A stretch of DNA of 64,000 nucleotides, taken from Enterobacter cancerogenus (GTDB lineage: Bacteria; Pseudomonadota; Gammaproteobacteria; Enterobacterales; Enterobacteriaceae). The stretch is taken from NCBI RefSeq assembly GCF_019047785.1, contig NZ_CP077290.1, positions 620,001 to 684,000 on the forward strand. Direction: 5' to 3'. Below are positions 45,848-52,943 of this stretch, in pieces (position 1 is the stretch's first letter; each line of letters starts with the position of its first letter). Both the position numbers and the translations under genes were made by a program. The notes beneath the pieces were generated by a model. The model did not search any database. It was not told the origin of the DNA and saw only the letters and a program-made list of their open reading frames with translations.

Positions 45848-46451
45848 AGGTCCACCTCATCTAATAAGCCACCAGGGCATAACACCATGTTAGTGATAAC
45901 GATTATCACTTCAACCCCTTGCGAGCAGGGGCTTTCGGCTTAATCGCCCTTTTTGGCGACTTTCCTTAAGCATAGACCCTGTAGCAAGTTGCAGGAGGGA
46001 GGGTTTGAATTGTTCAATGCCTTGATAAATCGCCCATTTTTCATTAAGAGAGAATTAAAATCGGCAAAAGTAAAATATGCATCGGAAATGCCTATTATTA
46101 AGATAGATTTTCTGGTTTCTGCGGTTTTTAGCAATTTACGCTAAATCAAAGAGTTGCCGTTAAGGGGTTTCTGCAGGAATCTGCCGCTGGGTTATGCGCT
46201 GATTGCCTGACGTAGTGTTAACGGCAAGGTTCGTGAAACATCACCCCTATTTCTCAAAATCTGGGTGTGGAAAGCGTTTATCCCTGCAAAGAACAGGCTT
46301 AATCGCGAAAGGTATTGAGTGAGGTTATTTACCCTTGTTTAAGCATGGATGCGATCTATTTTGGTTAATATCGCTTCGTCATTATTTACATCTTGCTCAA
46401 TATATTCGGCGTAATGTTTCCCTGTTAATTGTTCATACAAAGGGAAAATTT
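45848..46451. other. suf promoter region and spacer to the toxin-like gene
   Basis: The left part (45848-45950) carries the Fur box and suf promoter. The remaining ~500 bp is AT-rich and has no gene that I can support. In E. coli ydiH follows sufA closely, so this marks the left junction of accessory block 2. Confidence 0.5.
45892..45910. promoter_or_regulatory. Fur box of the suf operon
   Basis: AGTGATAA-CGA-TTATCACT, perfect 8-bp arms, resembles the consensus GATAATGATAATCATTATC. Fe-Fur should repress suf when iron is plentiful; IscR and OxyR sites are expected nearby but were not resolved. Confidence 0.85.
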
Positions 46452-46814
46452 ATGTCATGGAATAAATCAGAAGCCGTTTCTTATGCCCGCACCCACGCTC
46501 AGGCTCATACCGGCCATTATTGCGCGCGCGCCGTCGCTGCCGCCATTCGCGCGGGCGGCGTCAAAATCGAAGGCGCTAATGCTAAAGACTTCTGGCGGTC
46601 GCTCGAAAACGCGGGCTTTGTTAAAGTGTACGGAACCCCCGTGGCTGGAGATGTTGCAGTCATTGATGCACTGCCGGGCCCAGGTGAATATGGTCATGCA
46701 TGCATATACGACGGCGCAGGAACGTGGTATTCCGATTTCAGACAAAACAGCTTATATCCAGGACCACGGTACAGAAAGTTACAGCCTGCCGTGACGCTTT
46801 ACAGGCATTATTAA
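46452..46814 (+). CDS. Putative small peptidoglycan amidase toxin (NlpC/P60-CHAP-like)
   Basis: 120 residues without a signal peptide. The pattern GHYCARAVAAAIRAGG near residues 21-36 resembles the Cys helix of CHAP/NlpC cysteine peptidases, and GHACIYDGAGTWYSDF near 77-92 could supply the histidine. The size and architecture resemble type VI secretion Tae-type amidases. The next gene, 1 bp after the stop, encodes a signal-peptide protein of DUF3828, which would be a periplasmic immunity partner. No type VI cluster is present in this window, so any delivery would depend on genes elsewhere. The ATG at 46452 follows AGGGAAAATTT. The role is inferred. Confidence 0.65.
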   Translation: MSWNKSEAVSYARTHAQAHTGHYCARAVAAAIRAGGVKIEGANAKDFWRSLENAGFVKVYGTPVAGDVAVIDALPGPGEYGHACIYDGAGTWYSDFRQNSLYPGPRYRKLQPAVTLYRHY

Positions 46815-46815
46815 A

Positions 46816-47250
46816 ATGAAAAAAGTAGCCGTTCTTCTCATACTCAGCGCCACCGCATCAGCAGCGGATGATATGCAAATTCCCATGCAGCGAGCGCTTG
46901 AATTTAATCGCTGGTACGTGAACCAGATTAATGACGACCACTTTCCCATTAGTGATAGCGGACGAATTGATACCTACGTCACCGCAAGCACTATGCAGAA
47001 ATTGCGTCATGCGCAGGATCCGCGCTACGCCGATGAAGAATATTATGACGCAGATTTTTTCACCAAATCGCAATATATCGGTGACGACTGGGCGCAAAAT
47101 GTGTCGATAGCTTCTTATGATGCCGATCCGGTTTGCGTTAACGTCAGCATCACTTACGGCAAAAAAAATCCCCACACGGTTATCGACTGTATGGTTAAGG
47201 AGAATGGTGTATGGAAAATTCAATCCGTCGCTGCACGAGATAATAACTGA
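46816..47250 (+). CDS. DUF3828-type periplasmic protein, putative immunity partner
   Basis: 144 residues. The signal peptide MKKVAVLLILSATASA precedes the mature part starting ADDMQI. The C-terminal half (VCVNVSITYGKKNPHTVIDCMVKENGVWKIQSV) has the pattern of DUF3828, with two cysteines that could form a disulfide. It starts one base after the toxin-like gene stops, so the two are almost certainly co-translated. Periplasmic location fits neutralisation of a cell-wall amidase there. Another function is possible. Confidence 0.7.
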   Translation: MKKVAVLLILSATASAADDMQIPMQRALEFNRWYVNQINDDHFPISDSGRIDTYVTASTMQKLRHAQDPRYADEEYYDADFFTKSQYIGDDWAQNVSIASYDADPVCVNVSITYGKKNPHTVIDCMVKENGVWKIQSVAARDNN

Positions 47251-47311
47251 ACCACATTACAACGGATCATGAATGGAATTCATCCGTGAAAACATCGTCT
47301 CACCAGAAAGC

Positions 47312-47337
47312 ATAAACCCCGCATCGGCGGGGTTCTC
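47312..47337. terminator. Hairpin between the toxin-immunity pair and bluR
   Basis: AACCCCGC-atcg-GCGGGGTT, perfect 8-bp arms. It has no strong T tract on either side and sits between convergent units. Confidence 0.6.
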
Positions 47338-47378
47338 ATCGTCAATCACATTATCAGCGCGTGGCCGCGTTATACCAA

Positions 47379-48113
47379 CTATTCTGCCCCGTGGAATGAC
47401 ACGGCAAAACCCTGTTCCCGCCAGTGATCCAGCTGTTCCTGCTGGCGTGCCGTAGGCGTTTTTCCCGTCCAGACGAAGATTTTTTGTCCCGGGAAAAGCT
47501 CGGGGCGCGGCGAATCAATGGGTTCAGCCAGGACGTCAATATGCCATCCTTTCCACGCCAGGCGTGCAGCTTCGAGCCAGAGATGGGTTCGGTCATCACA
47601 CTCCCAGCCAATCAGCAGCGCGTCTTTGCCGACTTTCTTGCGCGATTCAACCAGGCTTGTGATGGCAAATTCAATCAGTACGCCGTCGAGCAGGCTCGCC
47701 ATGTGACGCACCGTATTCTGGTCCTGATTCATTTTTTGACGTACGGGAGTGATAATCATGTCGATCAGCACATCCATCGCGTAGTCGCGACGAAACTCGC
47801 CGATCTTGGCGCGCAGCTTTGTTGGGTTCGCGTAGCGCAGAACGGTTAACATCTCTTCCTGAAGCACCACCCAACTGCTTTGGGTCAATACTTCTTTATT
47901 TTCAAGTAATGCTTTAACTTTACCGACCGACACGCCGCTTTTCATCAGGCGCTTGATCTCTTCGATACGCAGGATATCTTCATCGTCAAACTGCCGATGA
48001 CCCCCTTCGCTGCGCTGTGGCTTTAACAATCCATAACGGCGCTGCCAGGCACGCAGCGTAACGGGGTTAATACCGCATCGTTCGGCGACTTCGCCGATAC
48101 TGTAATAGGCCAT
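47379..48113 (-). CDS. bluR: MerR-family blue-light repressor BluR
   Basis: 244 residues from the ATG at 48113 ([23 protein letters not shown]), matching E. coli BluR/YcgE. MerR winged-helix at residues 1-70; C-terminal B12-like domain ([39 protein letters not shown]) binds BluF rather than a cobalamin in E. coli. It represses the ycgZ-ymgA-ariR genes until BluF, activated by blue light at low temperature, removes it. GGGAGTTT precedes the start. It lies next to bluF in the same direction. Confidence 0.93.
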   Translation of the reverse strand: MAYYSIGEVAERCGINPVTLRAWQRRYGLLKPQRSEGGHRQFDDEDILRIEEIKRLMKSGVSVGKVKALLENKEVLTQSSWVVLQEEMLTVLRYANPTKLRAKIGEFRRDYAMDVLIDMIITPVRQKMNQDQNTVRHMASLLDGVLIEFAITSLVESRKKVGKDALLIGWECDDRTHLWLEAARLAWKGWHIDVLAEPIDSPRPELFPGQKIFVWTGKTPTARQQEQLDHWREQGFAVSFHGAE

Positions 48114-48301
48114 AAACTCCCTCACGCTCAATACTTCCATACCTAACTCGTCTTACCTTATCAGATTGTACAACGCATTTGTATAACTAACTCCTCATCC
48201 TGGAACAAGTGGATGGTGTACAAACCATCCACTCGTTAATGTATTGTTGTATAAATTTGACCGTTCGTACAGCTATGCGTGAGTCATAGTGTACAACCTG
48301 A
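48114..48301. promoter_or_regulatory. bluR upstream region with TGTACA repeats and a hairpin
   Basis: Holds TTGTACAA (48166-48173), a 9-bp hairpin AGTGGATGG/CCATCCACT with TGTACA in its loop (48208-48233), and TGTACAA (48290-48296). The repeated TGTACA suggests binding by BluR itself. The hairpin could end the bluF transcript. Confidence 0.55.
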
Positions 48302-49522
48302 TTAAATTTCGAACTTTTTCTCAGGCCAGGCGATGGCTGGAACGCCGCCCAACCGTGGGCTCGCAAAAAGATGCCCCTGGAACTGAGAAATGCCAGCCGA
48401 TTCCAGCCACATCCACTCTTCAGCCAGCTCCACGCCGACGGCACAAAACTGGATTTCGAGTGAGGCGCAGCACTTAATGATCGCCTGGATAATCGCCTGA
48501 CGCGGCCCGCTTTTGTGAACGTTCGCCACCAGATCGCGGTTTATCTTGATTCTGTCCGGCTGAAACTGAGCCAGAAGCTGCAGCCCGGCAAATCCGGCAC
48601 CAAAGTGATCGATCGTCACGCTGATACCGGCGCTTTTAAGCTGTCTCACGGCGTGATTAAATTCCTCAAAGCGTGAAATGGCTTCGCTTTCAGTGAATTC
48701 CACCACGATTTGCTCCGGTACAAAGCCGTTCGCTTCGATTGCCGTGAGCAAAAAGTCCACCGCATTCGGCGCATTAACCAGCGTCATCGGCAGCAGATTG
48801 AGGGACAGCGTCTGGGTCTGAAGCCCCAGCGCGCAGGCCATGGAAAGCGCGACCTGCTTACTTTTCAGGTCGGCTTCATAGATGGCATTGCCCGTGAGTG
48901 ATGAAAAATAGTCCGCTGGCGATCCGCCATCCACCGTACGGACAAGCGCTTCCCACGAGACCACCTGCTGCATAAACGGGTCAACGATAGGCTGAAACGC
49001 GAAGCTACAGTCTGCGCCCTTCGGCACCACAGCAGGCTGTGCGGATAACGCGGTTTCTTCCTGAACAAAATCCCAGGCATCCGCAGAGGGAAGTTCAAAG
49101 TAGTTGGCTTTTTCCGTAGCCTCAACGAACGTGCGGAAGAACTGCAGCGCGCGGTCGTTGTATGTCATCTGGTACTTGGTGGTGCCTTTGTCCAGCACCT
49201 GCTGAAGAACCTCGTCCCTGTCATATTTACGCAGGTCGAAAAGCTCCATCCCGACGTTACCAAACCGGCGTGAAGGCCCATGGTCGCAAAGCAGCTCCAC
49301 CAGATTGTGATGTCGCGGATCGCGACAAATATTCTGATAGATTGCCAAAACGCTCGCTTCGGGTCCCTCGAGTAACTGGAAAAAATGCGTTCCATTGAAC
49401 AGCAAAATTCCGGTTACGTCCGCGTGTTGGTTCTTCCTGTTTGCAACCCCTACCATGTCTTCCAGTGCTTTCACTGGAACGTCCTCGCAGATGTGACTGC
49501 GGTAAATGATGGTTGTTAGCAT
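48302..49522 (-). CDS. bluF: Blue-light sensor BluF (BLUF-EAL, degenerate)
   Basis: 406 residues from the ATG at 49522, matching E. coli BluF (403). The N-terminal BLUF domain (1-95) begins MLTTIIYRSHI with the flavin-adjacent Tyr and contains FNGTHFFQLLEGPE. The C-terminal EAL domain is degenerate: the catalytic DDFGxG is DHFGAGF here. This fits loss of c-di-GMP hydrolysis and a role as light-dependent antagonist of BluR. It is divergent from ycgZ across a 340-bp control region. Confidence 0.94.
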   Translation of the reverse strand: MLTTIIYRSHICEDVPVKALEDMVGVANRKNQHADVTGILLFNGTHFFQLLEGPEASVLAIYQNICRDPRHHNLVELLCDHGPSRRFGNVGMELFDLRKYDRDEVLQQVLDKGTTKYQMTYNDRALQFFRTFVEATEKANYFELPSADAWDFVQEETALSAQPAVVPKGADCSFAFQPIVDPFMQQVVSWEALVRTVDGGSPADYFSSLTGNAIYEADLKSKQVALSMACALGLQTQTLSLNLLPMTLVNAPNAVDFLLTAIEANGFVPEQIVVEFTESEAISRFEEFNHAVRQLKSAGISVTIDHFGAGFAGLQLLAQFQPDRIKINRDLVANVHKSGPRQAIIQAIIKCCASLEIQFCAVGVELAEEWMWLESAGISQFQGHLFASPRLGGVPAIAWPEKKFEI

Positions 49523-49862
49523 GCTTGTTCCGGGGTTAATAGGGTCGGCCACAAATCATTGTGGGTAGGGTTCTGTTATAGCACATTAATTCGCTAACAA
49601 ATAATCTACATCTCAATAAGTTACATGCGATCGCACACCCCGTAAGCATCCTGTACAACACAACATTCAGAACGCGCATTGTACAATATATCCTGACACA
49701 GTCGCATAAAATTAATTTCACATAACCACATGTTAAATAACAATATTTGTTATAAACGCTACAAAATATTTAAAAAACTGTACATTTTCCATGTACAGAT
49801 TTAAAAAATGTGTATACCTTATTTGTAACGTTACTGATTACGGAATTTTACAGGAGCGAAAC
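49523..49862. promoter_or_regulatory. Divergent bluF/ycgZ control region with BluR-like operators
   Basis: CTGTACAT-N5-ATGTACAG (49778-49798) is a perfect 8-bp inverted repeat about 65 bp before ycgZ. TTGTACAA (49679-49686) and TGTACAA (49652-49658) lie nearer bluF. MerR-type operators are commonly such dyads, so the first is the best BluR operator candidate. No gene is present. Confidence 0.65.
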
Positions 49863-50102
49863 ATGCAACAGAACGGTTACGTCGCTGACTCAGCAGCCGC
49901 GATTGCGCAGTACTTCGAAAAAGCCGCGCTTCCCACTCAGCAAGAGACGCTGGGCCAGGTGGTTGTTGAGATCCTGAGCGACGGGCGGAATTTGAATCGC
50001 AAATCGCTCTGCACCAAACTTTTAAGCCGCCTTGAAAGGGCCTCCGGCCCGGAAGAGGAACAGCACTATCACATGCTGCTTGGACTGCTCTTTGAACGAT
50101 AA
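49863..50102 (+). CDS. ycgZ: BluR-regulated small protein YcgZ
   Basis: 79 residues, matching E. coli YcgZ (78): TQQETLGQVVVEILSDGRNLNRKSLCTKLLSRLE. In E. coli YcgZ and AriR act through RcsC/RcsB to raise colanic acid and lower curli. The ATG at 49863 follows CAGGAGCGAAAC. Its stop overlaps the next start (TAATG). Confidence 0.93.
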   Translation: MQQNGYVADSAAAIAQYFEKAALPTQQETLGQVVVEILSDGRNLNRKSLCTKLLSRLERASGPEEEQHYHMLLGLLFER

Positions 50103-50422
50103 TGAACAGCAGTGATGTAGACAAACTGATCGACCAGCTTATCGGTGAAGCCGTTCTTTCTCTTCTGAAAGAGCGGGGGCCAGTTACAACCGAAGCGCTG
50201 CTTCAGCGTCTGCAAAGTATGAAAGCACATGAAAAGAATCCCCAGCGGCGGGAGACACTCGCGAAGGTGATTGCCGAAATGGGTGAAACCACAATCCCGT
50301 TTATGCGTCGCAGAGCCGCTCAAGGACGATCCAACAGAGAGGGATCTCTGAAATATAACAGAGACAATGTAGTGCCTTTATTTGGTAATGGAAAACCGTC
50401 CGATCCAAAGAAAATACATTGA
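50102..50422 (+). CDS. ymgA: YmgA-like small connector protein
   Basis: 106 residues, longer than E. coli YmgA (90). It shares the N-terminal pattern QAVL-LK...LLQRLQSMKAHEKNPQRRETLAKVI and the connector-protein fold expected of the YcgZ/YmgA/AriR family. The ~25-residue basic tail (FMRRRAAQGRSNREG...) is extra. It is coupled by a 1-bp overlap to ycgZ. The orthology is by position and partial similarity. Confidence 0.75.
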   Translation: MNSSDVDKLIDQLIGEAVLSLLKERGPVTTEALLQRLQSMKAHEKNPQRRETLAKVIAEMGETTIPFMRRRAAQGRSNREGSLKYNRDNVVPLFGNGKPSDPKKIH

Positions 50423-50451
50423 CTACAACTTAACAGCTACGGTGAGAACAA

Positions 50452-50730
50452 ATGAGACAAAATATTCAGCTTCAACCCGAATACCATTCCGCCTTTTTAG
50501 ATAGCGCATTATCGGAGTATTTCCGTCACGCAGGCGAGCGTTTTGCTGAAGAGTCCGCTGTTTTTTCTACTGCAGTCCGTTGTGTTTTGGCCTCGGAAGG
50601 CCATCTGACCAATAAAGCCATCATTCTGTGGCTCATCCAGACGCTGGAAACCACGCACGATGTGGTCCAGGCAGACGTAATCCGCAAAACGCTGGAAATT
50701 GTGGTGGGCTACACCATGGACGATCTTTAA
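50452..50730 (+). CDS. ariR: Biofilm/acid-resistance regulator AriR (YmgB)
   Basis: 92 residues versus 88 in E. coli. The C-terminal half NKAIILWLIQTLETTHDVVQADVIRKTLEIVVGYTMDDL is close to E. coli AriR. In E. coli it is a dimeric connector protein linked to acid resistance, biofilm formation and Rcs signalling. CGGTGAGAAC precedes the start. A perfect 11-bp-stem terminator closes the operon. Confidence 0.92.
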   Translation: MRQNIQLQPEYHSAFLDSALSEYFRHAGERFAEESAVFSTAVRCVLASEGHLTNKAIILWLIQTLETTHDVVQADVIRKTLEIVVGYTMDDL

Positions 50731-50751
50731 CATCTTCCCCTCATTTATGCC

Positions 50752-50786
50752 GGCGTGTCATTTTATCCAGAATGACACGCCCTTTT
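50752..50786 (+). terminator. Terminator of ycgZ-ymgA-ariR
   Basis: GGCGTGTCATT pairs with AATGACACGCC, followed by CTTTTCC. Confidence 0.88.
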
Positions 50787-50805
50787 CCTCTTCTGCTTTT
50801 TACGA

Positions 50806-51438
50806 TTAATGACTCAGCTCATCGCGAAATACGGCAGGCCAGTTATTTTTCTCTGCCAGCCGATTCATCCACAGCACTAACTCATAATCACTGCGCAAAT
50901 TGAATTTCTGCATCGCCATATATTTGTGCGTAAACACGGTTTTGCCGCTAATACGTAATTTATTGGCTATCTGCAGCACCGTCATACCTTTATGCAAGCC
51001 AATCATAATGCGAATCTGCTGGGGTGAAAGGTATTTCTGCTGGCAATCAAAACATGATACGGCCTGCTGATGATATTCCGGGCGCTGGAGGTTATGCCAC
51101 AGACGGCAGAGTTCCTGGCGCATTCTGGCAAGCGATGCGCGTCGGGAGATAAAAATAATATCCTCAAAACAGGAGCCCATTGCGCAGGCGCGCCGGTCAT
51201 CATCGACAAAGCCAATGATTATCCCCTTCTGTCGCGCATGCAGTTCCGGCAAACAGGTAAAGCACTCCCCCGGGCATAACGACAGCACGATGATATCGGC
51301 GTTTTTTACGCTTTCAGGTGTAAAAGTAAAATTGAAGCCGATAGTCTGCCCGCGTTCGCGCCAAAAGAAATCGCTAAAAAACGCGGTGAGTCCGCAGCGG
51401 AATAAGGCATTAGATTCTTTTATCAGGATATTGATCAT
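50806..51438 (-). CDS. LuxR-family transcriptional regulator (FimW/FimZ-like position)
   Basis: 210 residues. The C-terminal LuxR-type helix-turn-helix is at about 140-195 (YLSPQQIRIMIGLHKGMTVLQIANKLRISGKTVFTHKY). The N-terminal part has a receiver-like layout but lacks the DD..D phosphoacceptor pattern: LIKESNALFRCGLTAFF, then ADIIVLSLCPGECFTC. It contains several cysteines, including CxxxCxxC and CFDC. It follows the last gene of fimbrial operon 2 by 25 bp on the same strand, so it is probably co-transcribed and may regulate the fimbriae. The family is clear; the target is inferred. Confidence 0.82.
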   Translation of the reverse strand: MINILIKESNALFRCGLTAFFSDFFWRERGQTIGFNFTFTPESVKNADIIVLSLCPGECFTCLPELHARQKGIIIGFVDDDRRACAMGSCFEDIIFISRRASLARMRQELCRLWHNLQRPEYHQQAVSCFDCQQKYLSPQQIRIMIGLHKGMTVLQIANKLRISGKTVFTHKYMAMQKFNLRSDYELVLWMNRLAEKNNWPAVFRDELSH

Positions 51439-51463
51439 TTTTCTCTCTTTACGCTCATACCGT

Positions 51464-51970
51464 TCAGTTGTACTGCATGGTGAGGACCACCACCGCGCTC
51501 AGCGATCCGGGCGTTGCCCTGCCGTCGACCGATGTGACCACGGCCTGCATGGGCAGCGTGACCGTTCTGTCTGCGCCGATCGCCCGCGTAATTGTTGACC
51601 CGCTCCCCTTTAACGTCCCGCTGCTCGCCTCGGACATGGCAATAGCCACATGCGTCGCCGTGCCGCTGTTCTTGTAATACTCCGGCCCAGCGTCGGGATC
51701 AGGCGTGCCGGTGAAGAGCACCGTTACGCTCCGCGTGCCCGCCGGGCACAGGGTAAAGGCCAGGTTAAACGAAACCGGATCGGTAGACGCGCCCGGGGTA
51801 GCCATGTTTGTGGCCTGATGATCGCCAAGGTTGATATCGAGGCTGTCATTGCCTGCGTTAAACACGCAGGGTGACGCGACAATATTTCCCGTGACGCTCA
51901 GGTTCACCCCATCCGCAGCCTCTGCACTGGTGCTCAGCAGGCTCGCCAACAGCAACATTTTGATATTCAT
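51464..51970 (-). CDS. Minor fimbrial subunit (fimbrial operon 2)
   Basis: 168 residues from the ATG at 51970, 9 bp after GGGAG; a GTG at 51976 is possible. Signal peptide MNIKMLLLASLLSTSAEAA precedes mature DGVNLSVTGNIVASPC. The pilin beta-sandwich has conserved cysteines (SPCVFNAG and FTLCPAGT) and ends SAVVVLTMQYN, the beta-zipper with a penultimate Tyr. It is distal in the operon, after the adhesin, and likely a minor or terminating subunit. Confidence 0.82.
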   Translation of the reverse strand: MNIKMLLLASLLSTSAEAADGVNLSVTGNIVASPCVFNAGNDSLDINLGDHQATNMATPGASTDPVSFNLAFTLCPAGTRSVTVLFTGTPDPDAGPEYYKNSGTATHVAIAMSEASSGTLKGSGSTITRAIGADRTVTLPMQAVVTSVDGRATPGSLSAVVVLTMQYN

Positions 51971-51985
51971 CTTCACAGGCTCCCG

Positions 51986-52933
51986 CTACTGGTAGGTGAG
52001 ATTAAGCGTGGCGGATGCATTCGCGGAGCCCGCCTCCACGACCGGCAGCGTCTGGTAATAGCGCGCGGTCAACGGAAATGTCTCCTGCCCACCCGCAGCG
52101 AACTTCATCACCAGACGGTTATTCAACGTCAGCGGCGTGCCGTTATATAACAGTTGTACGCCGACGCCTTTTGCCGTGCCGGTGTTACCCTGTCCGGTTA
52201 AGGCCAGCACGCTGTTATTCGCCACATCGGGATTCTGAATGCCGCTTAAGGTCGCCGTCACGTTGGCGCCCGCATCGCAATTCAGACCCAGGTTTTGGGT
52301 GTTTTGCGCCCCCGAAGGGGTAGTGCCCACCGTTGAGCCAAACGTCGCGGCGGAGATATCGCCTATCGGAAAGGTCAGTTGCGGCGTGAGGATCGTGCAG
52401 GCCACGACATTAACGGTTCCGTCGGTAATACGCGTGGTCAGGCCGTCGCGAAAAACGCCGTCAGCGTCCTGCACGGCGACGACGCCGACAACGCCCGGCG
52501 TCAGCGAGCCAGAGGTCACTGGCCCGGTGACAATCAGTTCAATTTTCCCGCCCCACCATTCCACGTAAGATGTCTGCGCGTTATACGAAAAGGTGTTCAT
52601 CGGGTTGTCGAAATGCGCGCCCGAAGAGAAGCGGATACCAATTCCCGGGATATTAGTATCGTAAATATGATTGCCCAGGGTGCTCGGCACGGCATTCAGG
52701 TATCGCAGGCTGAACCCTAGGATCAACGGGTTGCTACAGCCACTTAAATACGATTTCGTCGTGGTGGCCGCGCGGGAAAAGATAACCGTCCCCACCGCGA
52801 CATCGCGCTGCACTGACAACGTCCCTACCGAGAGCGTCGACTCCAGGGGCGTGATCGTCGTGCAGGTGCCGGCGTCCGCGACAGGTGCGCTTAACGCGAG
52901 ACAAAGCATAAAAATGAAGATCGGTAATCGCAT
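51986..52933 (-). CDS. Fimbrial tip adhesin (fimbrial operon 2)
   Basis: 315 residues. Signal peptide MRLPIFIFMLCLALSAPVADA, then a receptor-binding N-domain (about 22-165) and a C-terminal pilin domain (about 170-315) ending SANASATLNLTYQ. The pattern LSVGTLSVQRDVAVGT resembles the first adhesin's ISPGTVIVQRDATVGQ, so the two tip proteins share a family. It lies 10 bp after the usher stop. The ligand is unknown. Confidence 0.85.
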   Translation of the reverse strand: MRLPIFIFMLCLALSAPVADAGTCTTITPLESTLSVGTLSVQRDVAVGTVIFSRAATTTKSYLSGCSNPLILGFSLRYLNAVPSTLGNHIYDTNIPGIGIRFSSGAHFDNPMNTFSYNAQTSYVEWWGGKIELIVTGPVTSGSLTPGVVGVVAVQDADGVFRDGLTTRITDGTVNVVACTILTPQLTFPIGDISAATFGSTVGTTPSGAQNTQNLGLNCDAGANVTATLSGIQNPDVANNSVLALTGQGNTGTAKGVGVQLLYNGTPLTLNNRLVMKFAAGGQETFPLTARYYQTLPVVEAGSANASATLNLTYQ

Positions 52934-52943
52934 CGGTTAAACC

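Noticed and set aside
46335..46451. Extended N-terminus of the amidase-like protein starting at 46335
   Set aside because: The added 39 residues are Ile/Leu-rich without a proper signal peptide. A ribosome-binding site lies just before the ATG at 46452, which gives a domain-only protein.
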